NCBI GenBank assembly: GCA_945492935.1
Contig: CALYVE010000121.1
Location: 1 to 6,056, forward strand
DNA length: 6,056 nt
Direction: 5' to 3'
Origin: an uncultured Lachnospiraceae bacterium
GTDB lineage: Bacteria; Bacillota; Clostridia; Lachnospirales; Lachnospiraceae
Positions 1-6,056 of the stretch are shown in pieces. The stretch's first letter is position 1. Each line of letters begins with the position of its first letter. A program made the translations under genes and the position numbers. The notes under the pieces were generated by a model that was given only the letters and a program-made list of their open reading frames with translations, searched no databases and was not told the DNA's origin.

Positions 1-407
1 GTGAGCTTAAGTTTGGTAAGTACGGAAAATTCAGCAAAGGCGAATCTCTTACAGGCGGTAATAACAGAGATTCCATCTTATGTGATATGTTTGAATCAGT
101 GCTTGGTGCCATATATCTGGATGGTGGTATGGAGCCTGCGAAGGCATTTGTTTATCGTTTTCTACTTACTGATATTGAGCATAAACAGTTGTTTTATGAC
201 TCAAAATCGAATTTGCAGGAATATGCGCAGAAACAAAACAAGCAGTTAACCTATGATCTGCTTGAGGAAAAAGGTCCGGAGCATGATAAAATATTTTATG
301 TTCAGGTAAAGCTTGGAGATGACATACTGGCAACCGGAGAGGGCCATTCCAGAAAAAGTGCAGAGCAGATGGCCGCTTATACCGCGCTTTGTAGTATAAA
401 ACAATAG
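1..407 (+). CDS. rnc: Ribonuclease III, C-terminal part (5' end outside window)
   Basis: RNase III cleaves double-stranded RNA in rRNA precursors and structured mRNAs, acting as a cytoplasmic homodimer. The reading frame is open from base 3, so the gene starts upstream; 134 codons are visible, ending at TAG 405-407. The first visible part is the end of the catalytic domain: a KGESLTGG stretch, then RDSILCDMFESVLGAIYLDGG-like sequence (about residues 22-42 of the fragment), where the Asp at fragment residue 28 and Glu at 31 match the second metal-binding acidic pair of the family. The first acidic motif (the ERLEFLGD type) lies outside the window. A double-stranded RNA-binding domain follows at about residues 66-134, with the usual NLQEYAQ helix, the GPEHDKIF turn and the RKSAEQMAA C-terminal helix. 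The ATG at 87 is internal to the catalytic domain and is not the start. smc begins 14 bases after the stop, which suggests co-transcription. Identification is secure; no damage is visible in the part seen. Confidence 0.96.
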   Translation, partial: ELKFGKYGKFSKGESLTGGNNRDSILCDMFESVLGAIYLDGGMEPAKAFVYRFLLTDIEHKQLFYDSKSNLQEYAQKQNKQLTYDLLEEKGPEHDKIFYVQVKLGDDILATGEGHSRKSAEQMAAYTALCSIKQ

Positions 408-409
408 TT

Positions 410-414
410 GGAGA
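410..414 (+). promoter_or_regulatory. Ribosome binding site of smc
   Basis: GGAGA lies 7 bases before the ATG at 422, inside the 14-base gap after rnc. It fixes the smc start and leaves no room for a separate promoter or terminator between the two genes. Confidence 0.8.
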
Positions 415-421
415 CATACAA

Positions 422-3400
422 ATGTACTTAAAGAGCATTGAAGTAAATGGTTTCAAATCATTTGCGAACAAATTAACATTTCAATTTAATAATGGAATAA
501 CAGGTATTGTAGGACCAAATGGTTCGGGCAAAAGCAATGTTGGCGATGCTGTGCGGTGGGTTTTAGGAGAACAAAGTGCAAAGCAGCTTCGTGGTTCAAA
601 GATGGAGGATGTTATTTTTGCCGGTACAGAGCTCCGTAAACCACAGGGCTCTGCATATGTTGCCATTACGCTTGATAATAGTGATCACAAGCTTCCGATT
701 GATTTTAACGAAGTAACCGTTGCGAGAAGAGTATATCGGTCGGGAGAGAGTGAATATTTAATTAATGGTACTGTCAGCCGTCTGAAAGATGTCCATAGTC
801 TGTTTTTTGATACAGGTATCGGTAAAGAAGGTTATTCTATTATCGGACAAGGACAGATTGAACGAATTTTGTCCGGAAAACCGGAAGAACGTCGTGAACT
901 GTTTGATGAAGCGGCTGGAATTGTCAAATATAAGAAGAATAAAGCGTCCACGGAAAAGGCACTTGAAAGCGAAAGAGATAATCTTGCGCGTGTGAATGAT
1001 ATATTAAAAGAATTAGAACGACAGGTCGGACCGCTCAAGGAACAATCTGAGACAGCCCGCAGATACTTAGTTTTCAAGGAGGAATTAAAAAAATTAGATA
1101 TTAATGCGTTCCTTCTTGATGTGGATCAAAACAAAGAACAATTATCGATATACGAATCAAAACTTAATATTGTGGAGGAAGATTCGACTCGTTTGCGTGA
1201 GGAATTTGATAAGGCAAAAGAAGAATACGAAAAAATCGAGGCGCAAATTGAGGACTATAATCAAAAAATTGATGATATCAAAAACGACATTCATGAGAAA
1301 AAACTTGCTAATCAGCGATGTGAAGGTGAAATCAGTTTAATTAATCAGCAAATTCTTTCCAGCAAACAGAATTCTGATAATATTTTTGAACAGATGGACA
1401 AGGCAAAACAGGATATCGTCCGTTTTGATAAGGAATTAAGCGCATATTATGAAGAAAAAAGTGTTCTGGACGAAAAGTTAGACCATGCAGACGACGTTTG
1501 TGATGAGGCAAATGCTACATATGAGGCTCTCAAAACAAAAATTTCAGAGGCTGAATCGGAAATAGAGTCAGCAAAGAGTGAAATTATTGAATATTTAAAC
1601 GAGGGTGGTACGCTTAAGGCTAAGGTTGGACGTTATGACACGATGCTTGAGAATATTAACCTTCGTAAGACAGAGCTTCAAAAACGTTTTCTTGCAACAA
1701 AAAGTGAAGAAGAACAGTTTACAAAGGAAAAGACAGAATTAGAAGCATCCATCGCTTCTTTCAACAAGGAAAAAGCAGAGGTTGAGGAACAATTTGCTTC
1801 TGTTAATAATCAATTAGAAGACAATTTAAGTAAACAGAATGCCGTAAAGGAGACAATTTCAGCTTGCAATAATGGCATTGTTTCATTAGGATCTAAGCGT
1901 GAGTCTATCCGTAATCTAATTGAACGTTATGATGGTTATGGAAACAGCATTCGTAAGGTTATGGAACAAAAGAAGAACAATCCAAAGATTATTGGTGTTG
2001 TTGCGGATATTGTTGAAGTTCCAAAGGATTACGAAACTGCGATTGAGACTGCGCTTGGCGGAAGTATTCAAAATATTGTAACGGAGGATTCGGATGTTGC
2101 AAAACAGATGATTCAATATTTAAAGCAAAATCATTTTGGACGTGCAACGTTTCTTCCTATTCAGTCCATAGTTGCAAGAGAGAATACGAATACAGAGGTT
2201 TTAAACGAAAAAGGTGTTGTTGGTCTTGCATCAAAGCTTGTTAAATATGACCCAAAATACAGGCCTGTCATCACGCATTTGCTTGGCAGAATAATTGTTG
2301 TTAAAACTATAGACGATGCAATCTACATATCGCGTAAATATAAGCAGACACTTCGAATTGTTACATTGGAGGGTGAATTAATTAACCCGGGTGGTGCTAT
2401 GACAGGTGGTGCTTTTAAGAACACTTCAAACCTGCTTGGACGAAAACGTGAGCTTGATGAAATTGATGAACAAATTGAACAGTTTAAACATAAGCTTTCC
2501 GTCAACGAATCTTCTTTATCTGAACTTACAATTGAGAGAGAAGCATTAAAGGTACAGAAAGAGAAGCTTGCAAAGAAGTTGCAGGATTGCTCTATTTTAA
2601 TGAATACCTATACTCTGAATTTGGAGCAGGCAACAAATAAGCTTGATGAGATTGAACGAATTTTTGCAGGTATCGGACGCGAAAATAAAGACATCGAAAA
2701 ACAGATTGAAGATATCAATACAAACAAAGAAGAATTATTTAACAGTAACCGAAAACAGGAGGAGGCAATCAAGGAGCTTGAAGCAAAAATTGAGATGCTT
2801 GAAAAGCAGCTTTCTGTTGATAAGGGTACTCTTGAAAAGGCATCCGAGGAAATCAATCGTTTAAATATTGAGTTTAATACAATTAAGCAACAATATGATT
2901 TCATGATACAAAATATTAAACGTGTTAAGGGTGATAAGGACATTGCGAACGATCAGCTTACACTTTTGAAGCAACGTCTTTCAAATGAAAGCTCAGAATC
3001 ACAATTGCTTTATGCAAAAATCGAAAGCACAAAGCAATTACAGGAGGAAAACAACCGGATAATCAACATTAAAGAAGGAAAACTTAAGGAATATATTACC
3101 TTAAAGGAGGGCTTGACAGAAAGTCATAAAGACTTCTTTAATAAGCGTGAAGCATTATCAGAACAGATTAATGGTCTTGATAAATCAGCCTTTAAGATTA
3201 ATGCTTCCATCGAAAAATTATCGGAGCATAGCGAACAGTTAAATAACTATATGTGGGAAGAATATGAACTTACATATAATTCTGCCATTTCGTTTAAGGA
3301 TGCTGAATTTAATGATATTACATCATTAAAACGAGAAATTACGGCTGTAAAGGCAAAAATCAAACAGCTTGGCGATGTTAACGTGAACGCGATTGAGGAT

Positions 3401-3979
3401 TACAAACAGGTATCGGAGCGTTACGAATTCCTAAAAACGCAGCATGATGATATTATTAAGGCTGAGGAAAATTTACTCCAGATAATTAATGAGCTTGATC
3501 GTGCAATGCGAGAGCAGTTTGCAGAGAAGTTCAAGGACATTCGTATCATGTTTTCGAAGGTGTTTCGCGAATTGTTTGGAGGAGGAAAAGCAGACCTTGA
3601 GCTTGTTGATGAGAATGATTTGCTCGAAACAGGAATTAAGATAAATGCACAGCCACCCGGAAAGAAGCTTCAGAATATGATGCAGTTATCCGGTGGTGAA
3701 AAGAGTTTGACTGCAATTGCACTTTTGTTTGCGATTCAGAGTTTAAAGCCATCTCCATTTTGTTTACTTGACGAGATTGAGGCAGCGCTTGATGATTCAA
3801 ATGTTAAGCGTTTTGCGAAGTATTTAGGTAAGCTGACAAAGGATACTCAGTTTATTGTTATTACACACCGTAAAGGCACTATGGAGGCTGCAGATATACT
3901 CTATGGTATTACGATGCAGGAGAAAGGTGTATCAACACTTGTTTCTGTAAATATGATTGAAAATGAGCTCGATGATTAA
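422..3979 (+). CDS. smc: Chromosome segregation/condensation ATPase SMC
   Basis: SMC forms a rod-shaped homodimer that, with ScpA and ScpB, organises and helps segregate the chromosome by ATP-driven loop formation on DNA. The 1185-residue length is usual for bacterial SMC. The N-terminal head (about 1-167) carries Walker A GPNGSGKS at 31-38 (Lys37), an arginine-finger candidate Arg57 in QLRG, a GQGQ Q-loop region at 142-145 and FDEAAGI at 161-167. A long charged coiled coil runs to about 520. The hinge spans about 521-663 and ends in the conserved NPGGAMTGG. The returning coil reaches about 980, and the C-terminal head begins near LGDVNVNA (983-990), with signature LSGGE at 1089-1093, Walker B acidic pair Asp1117-Glu1118, the D-loop region AALDD just after it, and H-loop His1149. 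Every catalytic motif is present and the frame is unbroken, so the protein should be functional. The ATG at 422 is supported by its ribosome binding site and by the start matching the family N-terminus (YLKSIEVNGFKSF). The gene sits between rnc and ftsY, as in many Firmicutes. scpA and scpB are not in the window. Confidence 0.99.
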   Translation: MYLKSIEVNGFKSFANKLTFQFNNGITGIVGPNGSGKSNVGDAVRWVLGEQSAKQLRGSKMEDVIFAGTELRKPQGSAYVAITLDNSDHKLPIDFNEVTVARRVYRSGESEYLINGTVSRLKDVHSLFFDTGIGKEGYSIIGQGQIERILSGKPEERRELFDEAAGIVKYKKNKASTEKALESERDNLARVNDILKELERQVGPLKEQSETARRYLVFKEELKKLDINAFLLDVDQNKEQLSIYESKLNIVEEDSTRLREEFDKAKEEYEKIEAQIEDYNQKIDDIKNDIHEKKLANQRCEGEISLINQQILSSKQNSDNIFEQMDKAKQDIVRFDKELSAYYEEKSVLDEKLDHADDVCDEANATYEALKTKISEAESEIESAKSEIIEYLNEGGTLKAKVGRYDTMLENINLRKTELQKRFLATKSEEEQFTKEKTELEASIASFNKEKAEVEEQFASVNNQLEDNLSKQNAVKETISACNNGIVSLGSKRESIRNLIERYDGYGNSIRKVMEQKKNNPKIIGVVADIVEVPKDYETAIETALGGSIQNIVTEDSDVAKQMIQYLKQNHFGRATFLPIQSIVARENTNTEVLNEKGVVGLASKLVKYDPKYRPVITHLLGRIIVVKTIDDAIYISRKYKQTLRIVTLEGELINPGGAMTGGAFKNTSNLLGRKRELDEIDEQIEQFKHKLSVNESSLSELTIEREALKVQKEKLAKKLQDCSILMNTYTLNLEQATNKLDEIERIFAGIGRENKDIEKQIEDINTNKEELFNSNRKQEEAIKELEAKIEMLEKQLSVDKGTLEKASEEINRLNIEFNTIKQQYDFMIQNIKRVKGDKDIANDQLTLLKQRLSNESSESQLLYAKIESTKQLQEENNRIINIKEGKLKEYITLKEGLTESHKDFFNKREALSEQINGLDKSAFKINASIEKLSEHSEQLNNYMWEEYELTYNSAISFKDAEFNDITSLKREITAVKAKIKQLGDVNVNAIEDYKQVSERYEFLKTQHDDIIKAEENLLQIINELDRAMREQFAEKFKDIRIMFSKVFRELFGGGKADLELVDENDLLETGIKINAQPPGKKLQNMMQLSGGEKSLTAIALLFAIQSLKPSPFCLLDEIEAALDDSNVKRFAKYLGKLTKDTQFIVITHRKGTMEAADILYGITMQEKGVSTLVSVNMIENELDD

Positions 3980-3986
3980 TCGGCCA

Positions 3987-3993
3987 GAGGGAG
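3987..3993 (+). promoter_or_regulatory. Ribosome binding site deciding the ftsY start
   Basis: GAGGGAG ends 5 bases before the ATG at 3999. Upstream in-frame alternatives (TTG 3957, ATG 3963, ATG 3972) all overlap the end of smc and lack a comparable purine-rich site, so 3999 is preferred. Confidence 0.75.
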
Positions 3994-3998
3994 AAAAA

Positions 3999-5054
3999 AT
4001 GGGTGATTTAGAAGAAAAATTTGATGATCAAAGAGATGTTCAGGTCAATGACAAGCCGGAGAAAAAAGGGTTTTTCAAAAGATTAAAAGAAGGATTGACG
4101 AAAACGAGAAATAATATTGCAGAAAGTTTCAGTAACCTTTTTAAGGCAAATGAGCTTGATGATGACTTCTATGACGAATTGGAAGAAACGCTTATCATGT
4201 CTGATATGGGCTATGAGACTTCTGAACGTATTATTGATGACCTCAAGGATAAGGTTAAGGAATTACATATAAAAGAAGCGTCAGCCTGTAAAGAATTGGT
4301 TATTAATATTATTCGTGATCAAATGACTGTTGATGAATCGGCTTATGATTTTGAATCAAAGAAGACAGTGATTCTTGTTATTGGTGTAAATGGTGTTGGA
4401 AAAACAACATCCATCGGCAAGCTTGCGGCACAATATAAGGCTCGTGGAAAAAAAGTACTTATGGCTGCCGCCGATACATTTCGAGCTGCGGCAATTGACC
4501 AGTTAAAGACCTGGTCTATTCGCGCCGGAGTTGACATTATAGCACAGAACGAGGGTGCAGATCCTTCCGCTGTTGTTTTTGATGCTGTTACTGCAGCAAA
4601 ATCAAGAAATACGGATATTTTATTAATTGATACGGCCGGCCGACTTCATAACAAAAAAAATCTTATGGATGAGCTTGCAAAAATGCGTCGTATCATCAAC
4701 AGAGAGTATCCGGATGCAAATGTTGAATCATTAATTGTATTAGACGGAACGACGGGACAGAATGCGTTAGAGCAGGCTAGACAGTTTAGCTCTGTTACAG
4801 AAATTGACGGTATTATTATTACAAAGCTAGATGGCACTGCAAAGGGCGGTATTGCGATAGCAATTCAGGCAGAGCTTAATGTCCCGGTAAAATATATTGG
4901 TATTGGTGAACATATTGATGATTTGCAGAAGTTTGATCCAAATAGTTATGTGACGGCTTTGTTTGCTGATTTTGATATGAAGTCCGATATTGAAATATTA
5001 GTGGATAATGATATCGAGCATATTCAGCCGGATGATGATTTATTTGATTTATAG
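3999..5054 (+). CDS. ftsY: Signal recognition particle receptor GTPase FtsY
   Basis: FtsY is the membrane-associated receptor for the signal recognition particle. It pairs with Ffh through matching GTPase domains to deliver ribosomes making membrane proteins to the Sec translocon. With the start at 3999 it is 351 residues. A short charged N-terminal segment is followed by a basic amphipathic stretch, KGFFKRLKEGLTKTRNN (about 23-39), typical of the lipid-contacting helix of FtsY. The helical N domain follows, then the NG GTPase: G1 GVNGVGKT at 129-136, the SRP-GTPase-specific DTFRAAA at 159-165, G3 DTAGR at 211-215, G4 TKLDG at 275-279, and GIGEHIDDLQKFDP near the end. DTFRAAA and the overall order mark the SRP GTPase family; FtsY rather than Ffh follows from the absence of a methionine-rich M domain and from the position next to smc. 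After the usual FtsY ending (YVTALF, to 322) comes an unusual 29-residue acidic tail. The gene starts 19 bases after smc and ends 14 bases before ilvA, consistent with one operon. Confidence 0.98.
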   Translation: MGDLEEKFDDQRDVQVNDKPEKKGFFKRLKEGLTKTRNNIAESFSNLFKANELDDDFYDELEETLIMSDMGYETSERIIDDLKDKVKELHIKEASACKELVINIIRDQMTVDESAYDFESKKTVILVIGVNGVGKTTSIGKLAAQYKARGKKVLMAAADTFRAAAIDQLKTWSIRAGVDIIAQNEGADPSAVVFDAVTAAKSRNTDILLIDTAGRLHNKKNLMDELAKMRRIINREYPDANVESLIVLDGTTGQNALEQARQFSSVTEIDGIIITKLDGTAKGGIAIAIQAELNVPVKYIGIGEHIDDLQKFDPNSYVTALFADFDMKSDIEILVDNDIEHIQPDDDLFDL

Positions 5055-5061
5055 AAGGGGA
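5055..5061 (+). promoter_or_regulatory. Ribosome binding site of the threonine ammonia-lyase gene
   Basis: AAGGGGA immediately follows the ftsY stop codon; its G run ends 8 bases before the ATG at 5069. A second ATG at 5061 abuts the G run directly, is out of frame and meets a stop after four codons, so it is not the start. Confidence 0.7.
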
Positions 5062-5077
5062 TGTTAAAATGTTAACA
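5062..5077 (+). repeat. Perfect 6-base inverted repeat around the ilvA start codon
   Basis: TGTTAA (5062-5067) and TTAACA (5072-5077) are exact reverse complements separated by AATG. The start codon (5069-5071) is therefore entirely in the four-base loop, and the ribosome binding site lies just 5' of the stem. The stem has one G-C pair and five A-T pairs, so as an RNA hairpin it would be weak. As DNA it also has the shape of a small dyad operator. The repeat is certain; any function is unproven. Confidence 0.55.
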
Positions 5078-6056
5078 CTTAAGAAGTTTGAAGAGGCATA
5101 TGAGATTGTTCAGCAGGTTGTCCATCCTACAAATCTCATTGAAAGCGAATTTTTTTCGCAGATGTGTGGAAATAAGGTATATTTAAAGCCTGAGAATATG
5201 CAGATTACAGGTGCATATAAGATTCGTGGAGCTTATTATAAGATTAGCACGTTATCAGAGGAGGACCGAAAAAAAGGATTGATTACAGCGTCTGCAGGAA
5301 ACCATGCACAGGGCGTTGCATATGCTGCACGTGCATATGGTGTAAAGGCGGTTATCGTTATGCCGACTTCTACACCATTAATTAAAGTTAATCGCACGAA
5401 GTCTTACGGGGCCGAAGTTATTTTACATGGCGATGTATATGATGATGCGTGTAACTATGCATTACAGCTTGCCCAAGAGCAGGGATATACTTTTATTCAT
5501 CCATTTGATGATTTGGATGTTGCAACCGGACAGAGCACGGTTGCTATGGAAATTCTTAAGGAGCTTCCATTTGTTGATTATATTTTAGTTCCGGTTGGAG
5601 GTGGCGGACTTGCAACCGGTGTTTCAACACTTGCAAAAATGCTGAATCCAAACATTAAGGTAATCGGTGTGGAGCCATCGGGTGCGGCATGCCTTAAGGC
5701 TTCTTTCGTAAATAAAGAGGTTACAACACTTGAGGTTGTTGATACAATTGCTGACGGTACGGCAGTTAAAACACCCGGTACTACTATTTTTCCGTATTTA
5801 TGCGAGAATTTGGATGACATTATTACGGTTGACGACAGTGAACTTATCGTTTCATTTTTAGATATGCTTGAGAATCATAAAATGCTTGTTGAAAACAGCG
5901 GATTGCTTACGGTTGCAGCATTAAATCACTTAGATGTGAAAGACAAAAAGGTTGTTTGCATTTTAAGTGGTGGTAATATGGATGTTGTTACTTTTGCATC
6001 TGTTGTTCAGCATGGATTGATTGCAAGATGCCGTAACTTTACGGTTTCTGTTCTTC
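5069..6056 (+). CDS. ilvA: Threonine ammonia-lyase (threonine dehydratase), 3' end outside window
   Basis: This pyridoxal-phosphate enzyme deaminates L-threonine to 2-oxobutanoate and ammonia, feeding either isoleucine synthesis or threonine fermentation. The window holds 329 codons with no stop. Fold-type II motifs are in order: the cofactor lysine in TGAYKIRGA (Lys51), the substrate loop SAGNHAQG at 75-82, the phosphate-binding glycine loop GGGGL at 177-181, and SGGN at 300-303, whose Ser300 would contact the cofactor ring nitrogen. The lysine motif reads QITGAYK rather than the common QRTGSFK, a mild variation. From about residue 316 (HGLIARCRNFTVSVL) the sequence resembles the linker and first strand of the ACT-like regulatory domain of the medium-length (about 400-residue) form; the rest is cut off. 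Whether it is biosynthetic (isoleucine-inhibited) or catabolic cannot be decided here; tdcB is an alternative name. Serine dehydratase or serine racemase activity is possible, as the family overlaps. It lies 14 bases after ftsY, so it is probably read from the same transcript. Confidence 0.93.
   Translation, partial: MLTLKKFEEAYEIVQQVVHPTNLIESEFFSQMCGNKVYLKPENMQITGAYKIRGAYYKISTLSEEDRKKGLITASAGNHAQGVAYAARAYGVKAVIVMPTSTPLIKVNRTKSYGAEVILHGDVYDDACNYALQLAQEQGYTFIHPFDDLDVATGQSTVAMEILKELPFVDYILVPVGGGGLATGVSTLAKMLNPNIKVIGVEPSGAACLKASFVNKEVTTLEVVDTIADGTAVKTPGTTIFPYLCENLDDIITVDDSELIVSFLDMLENHKMLVENSGLLTVAALNHLDVKDKKVVCILSGGNMDVVTFASVVQHGLIARCRNFTVSVL

Noticed and set aside
1..249. 82-codon open frame in the first frame from base 1
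   Set aside because: The overlapping frame from base 3 encodes clear RNase III sequence; this one is an out-of-frame shadow.
2608..2943. 111-codon open frame on the minus strand opposite smc
   Set aside because: It lies wholly within the conserved smc frame, is rich in Ser, Phe and Leu as expected for the antisense of Lys/Glu-rich coil, and has no recognisable motif.
3103..3110. Perfect Shine-Dalgarno-like AAAGGAGG inside smc, suggesting an internal start
   Set aside because: The only nearby start-like codon (TTG 3113) is just 2 bases away and in the smc frame; the sequence simply encodes Lys-Glu in the coiled coil.
3970..3982. Short dyad CGAT-GATTA-ATCG over the smc stop codon
   Set aside because: A 4-base stem is too small to stand out from chance and has no T run, so it is not a terminator.
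3957..3998. Longer ftsY start at TTG 3957, or at ATG 3963 or 3972, overlapping the end of smc
   Set aside because: None has a ribosome binding site at a sensible distance, the added residues do not resemble an FtsY N-terminus, and ATG 3999 has a strong site 5 bases away.
4061..4076. Small hairpin GAAAAA-AGGG-TTTTTC in ftsY as a possible terminator
   Set aside because: The stem is nearly all A-T, there is no following T run, and it lies inside conserved coding sequence of the amphipathic FtsY segment.
4531..4541. TTGACATTATAG in ftsY as a promoter
   Set aside because: The -35-like and -10-like parts are adjacent, and nothing resembling a -10 lies 16-18 bases downstream of TTGACA.
4633..4642. 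Ten-base all-GC palindrome CGGCCGGCCG in an A+T-rich gene
   Set aside because: It encodes part of the invariant DTAGR motif; glycine and alanine codons explain the GC content and there is no sign of a separate role.

Overview
The window is a compact, single-strand stretch of housekeeping genes from a low-GC Firmicute. The gene order rnc-smc-ftsY, the A+T-rich third codon positions, the purine-rich ribosome binding sites and the protein sequences all point to Clostridia. A Lachnospiraceae-like gut bacterium is my best guess, but this is inference from gene order and sequence style, not a database match.

Layout, all on the + strand: (1) 1-407, the 3' part of rnc (RNase III), which enters the window already inside the catalytic domain; (2) 422-3979, a complete smc encoding a 1185-residue chromosome-condensation ATPase; (3) 3999-5054, a complete ftsY (signal recognition particle receptor GTPase), started here at the ATG behind a good ribosome binding site; (4) 5069-6056, the 5' part of a threonine ammonia-lyase gene (ilvA/tdcB type), which leaves the window just where a C-terminal regulatory domain would begin. 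Gaps between genes are only 14, 19 and 14 bases. There is no intergenic terminator and no room for an ordinary intergenic promoter, so the four genes look like one transcription unit. No stretch over 300 bases lacks a gene. I saw no RNA genes, mobile elements, CRISPR arrays or minus-strand genes.

Functionally, rnc (double-stranded RNA processing), smc (chromosome organisation) and ftsY (co-translational membrane targeting) form a familiar growth-linked cluster in Firmicutes. The amino-acid deaminase gene directly behind ftsY is the contextual surprise: in Bacillus subtilis the same place leads to ylxM-ffh. The ilvA start codon also lies in the loop of a small perfect inverted repeat, the most distinctive non-coding signal here. 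I found no evidence of an undescribed multi-gene system; the findings are modest, sequence-level observations.
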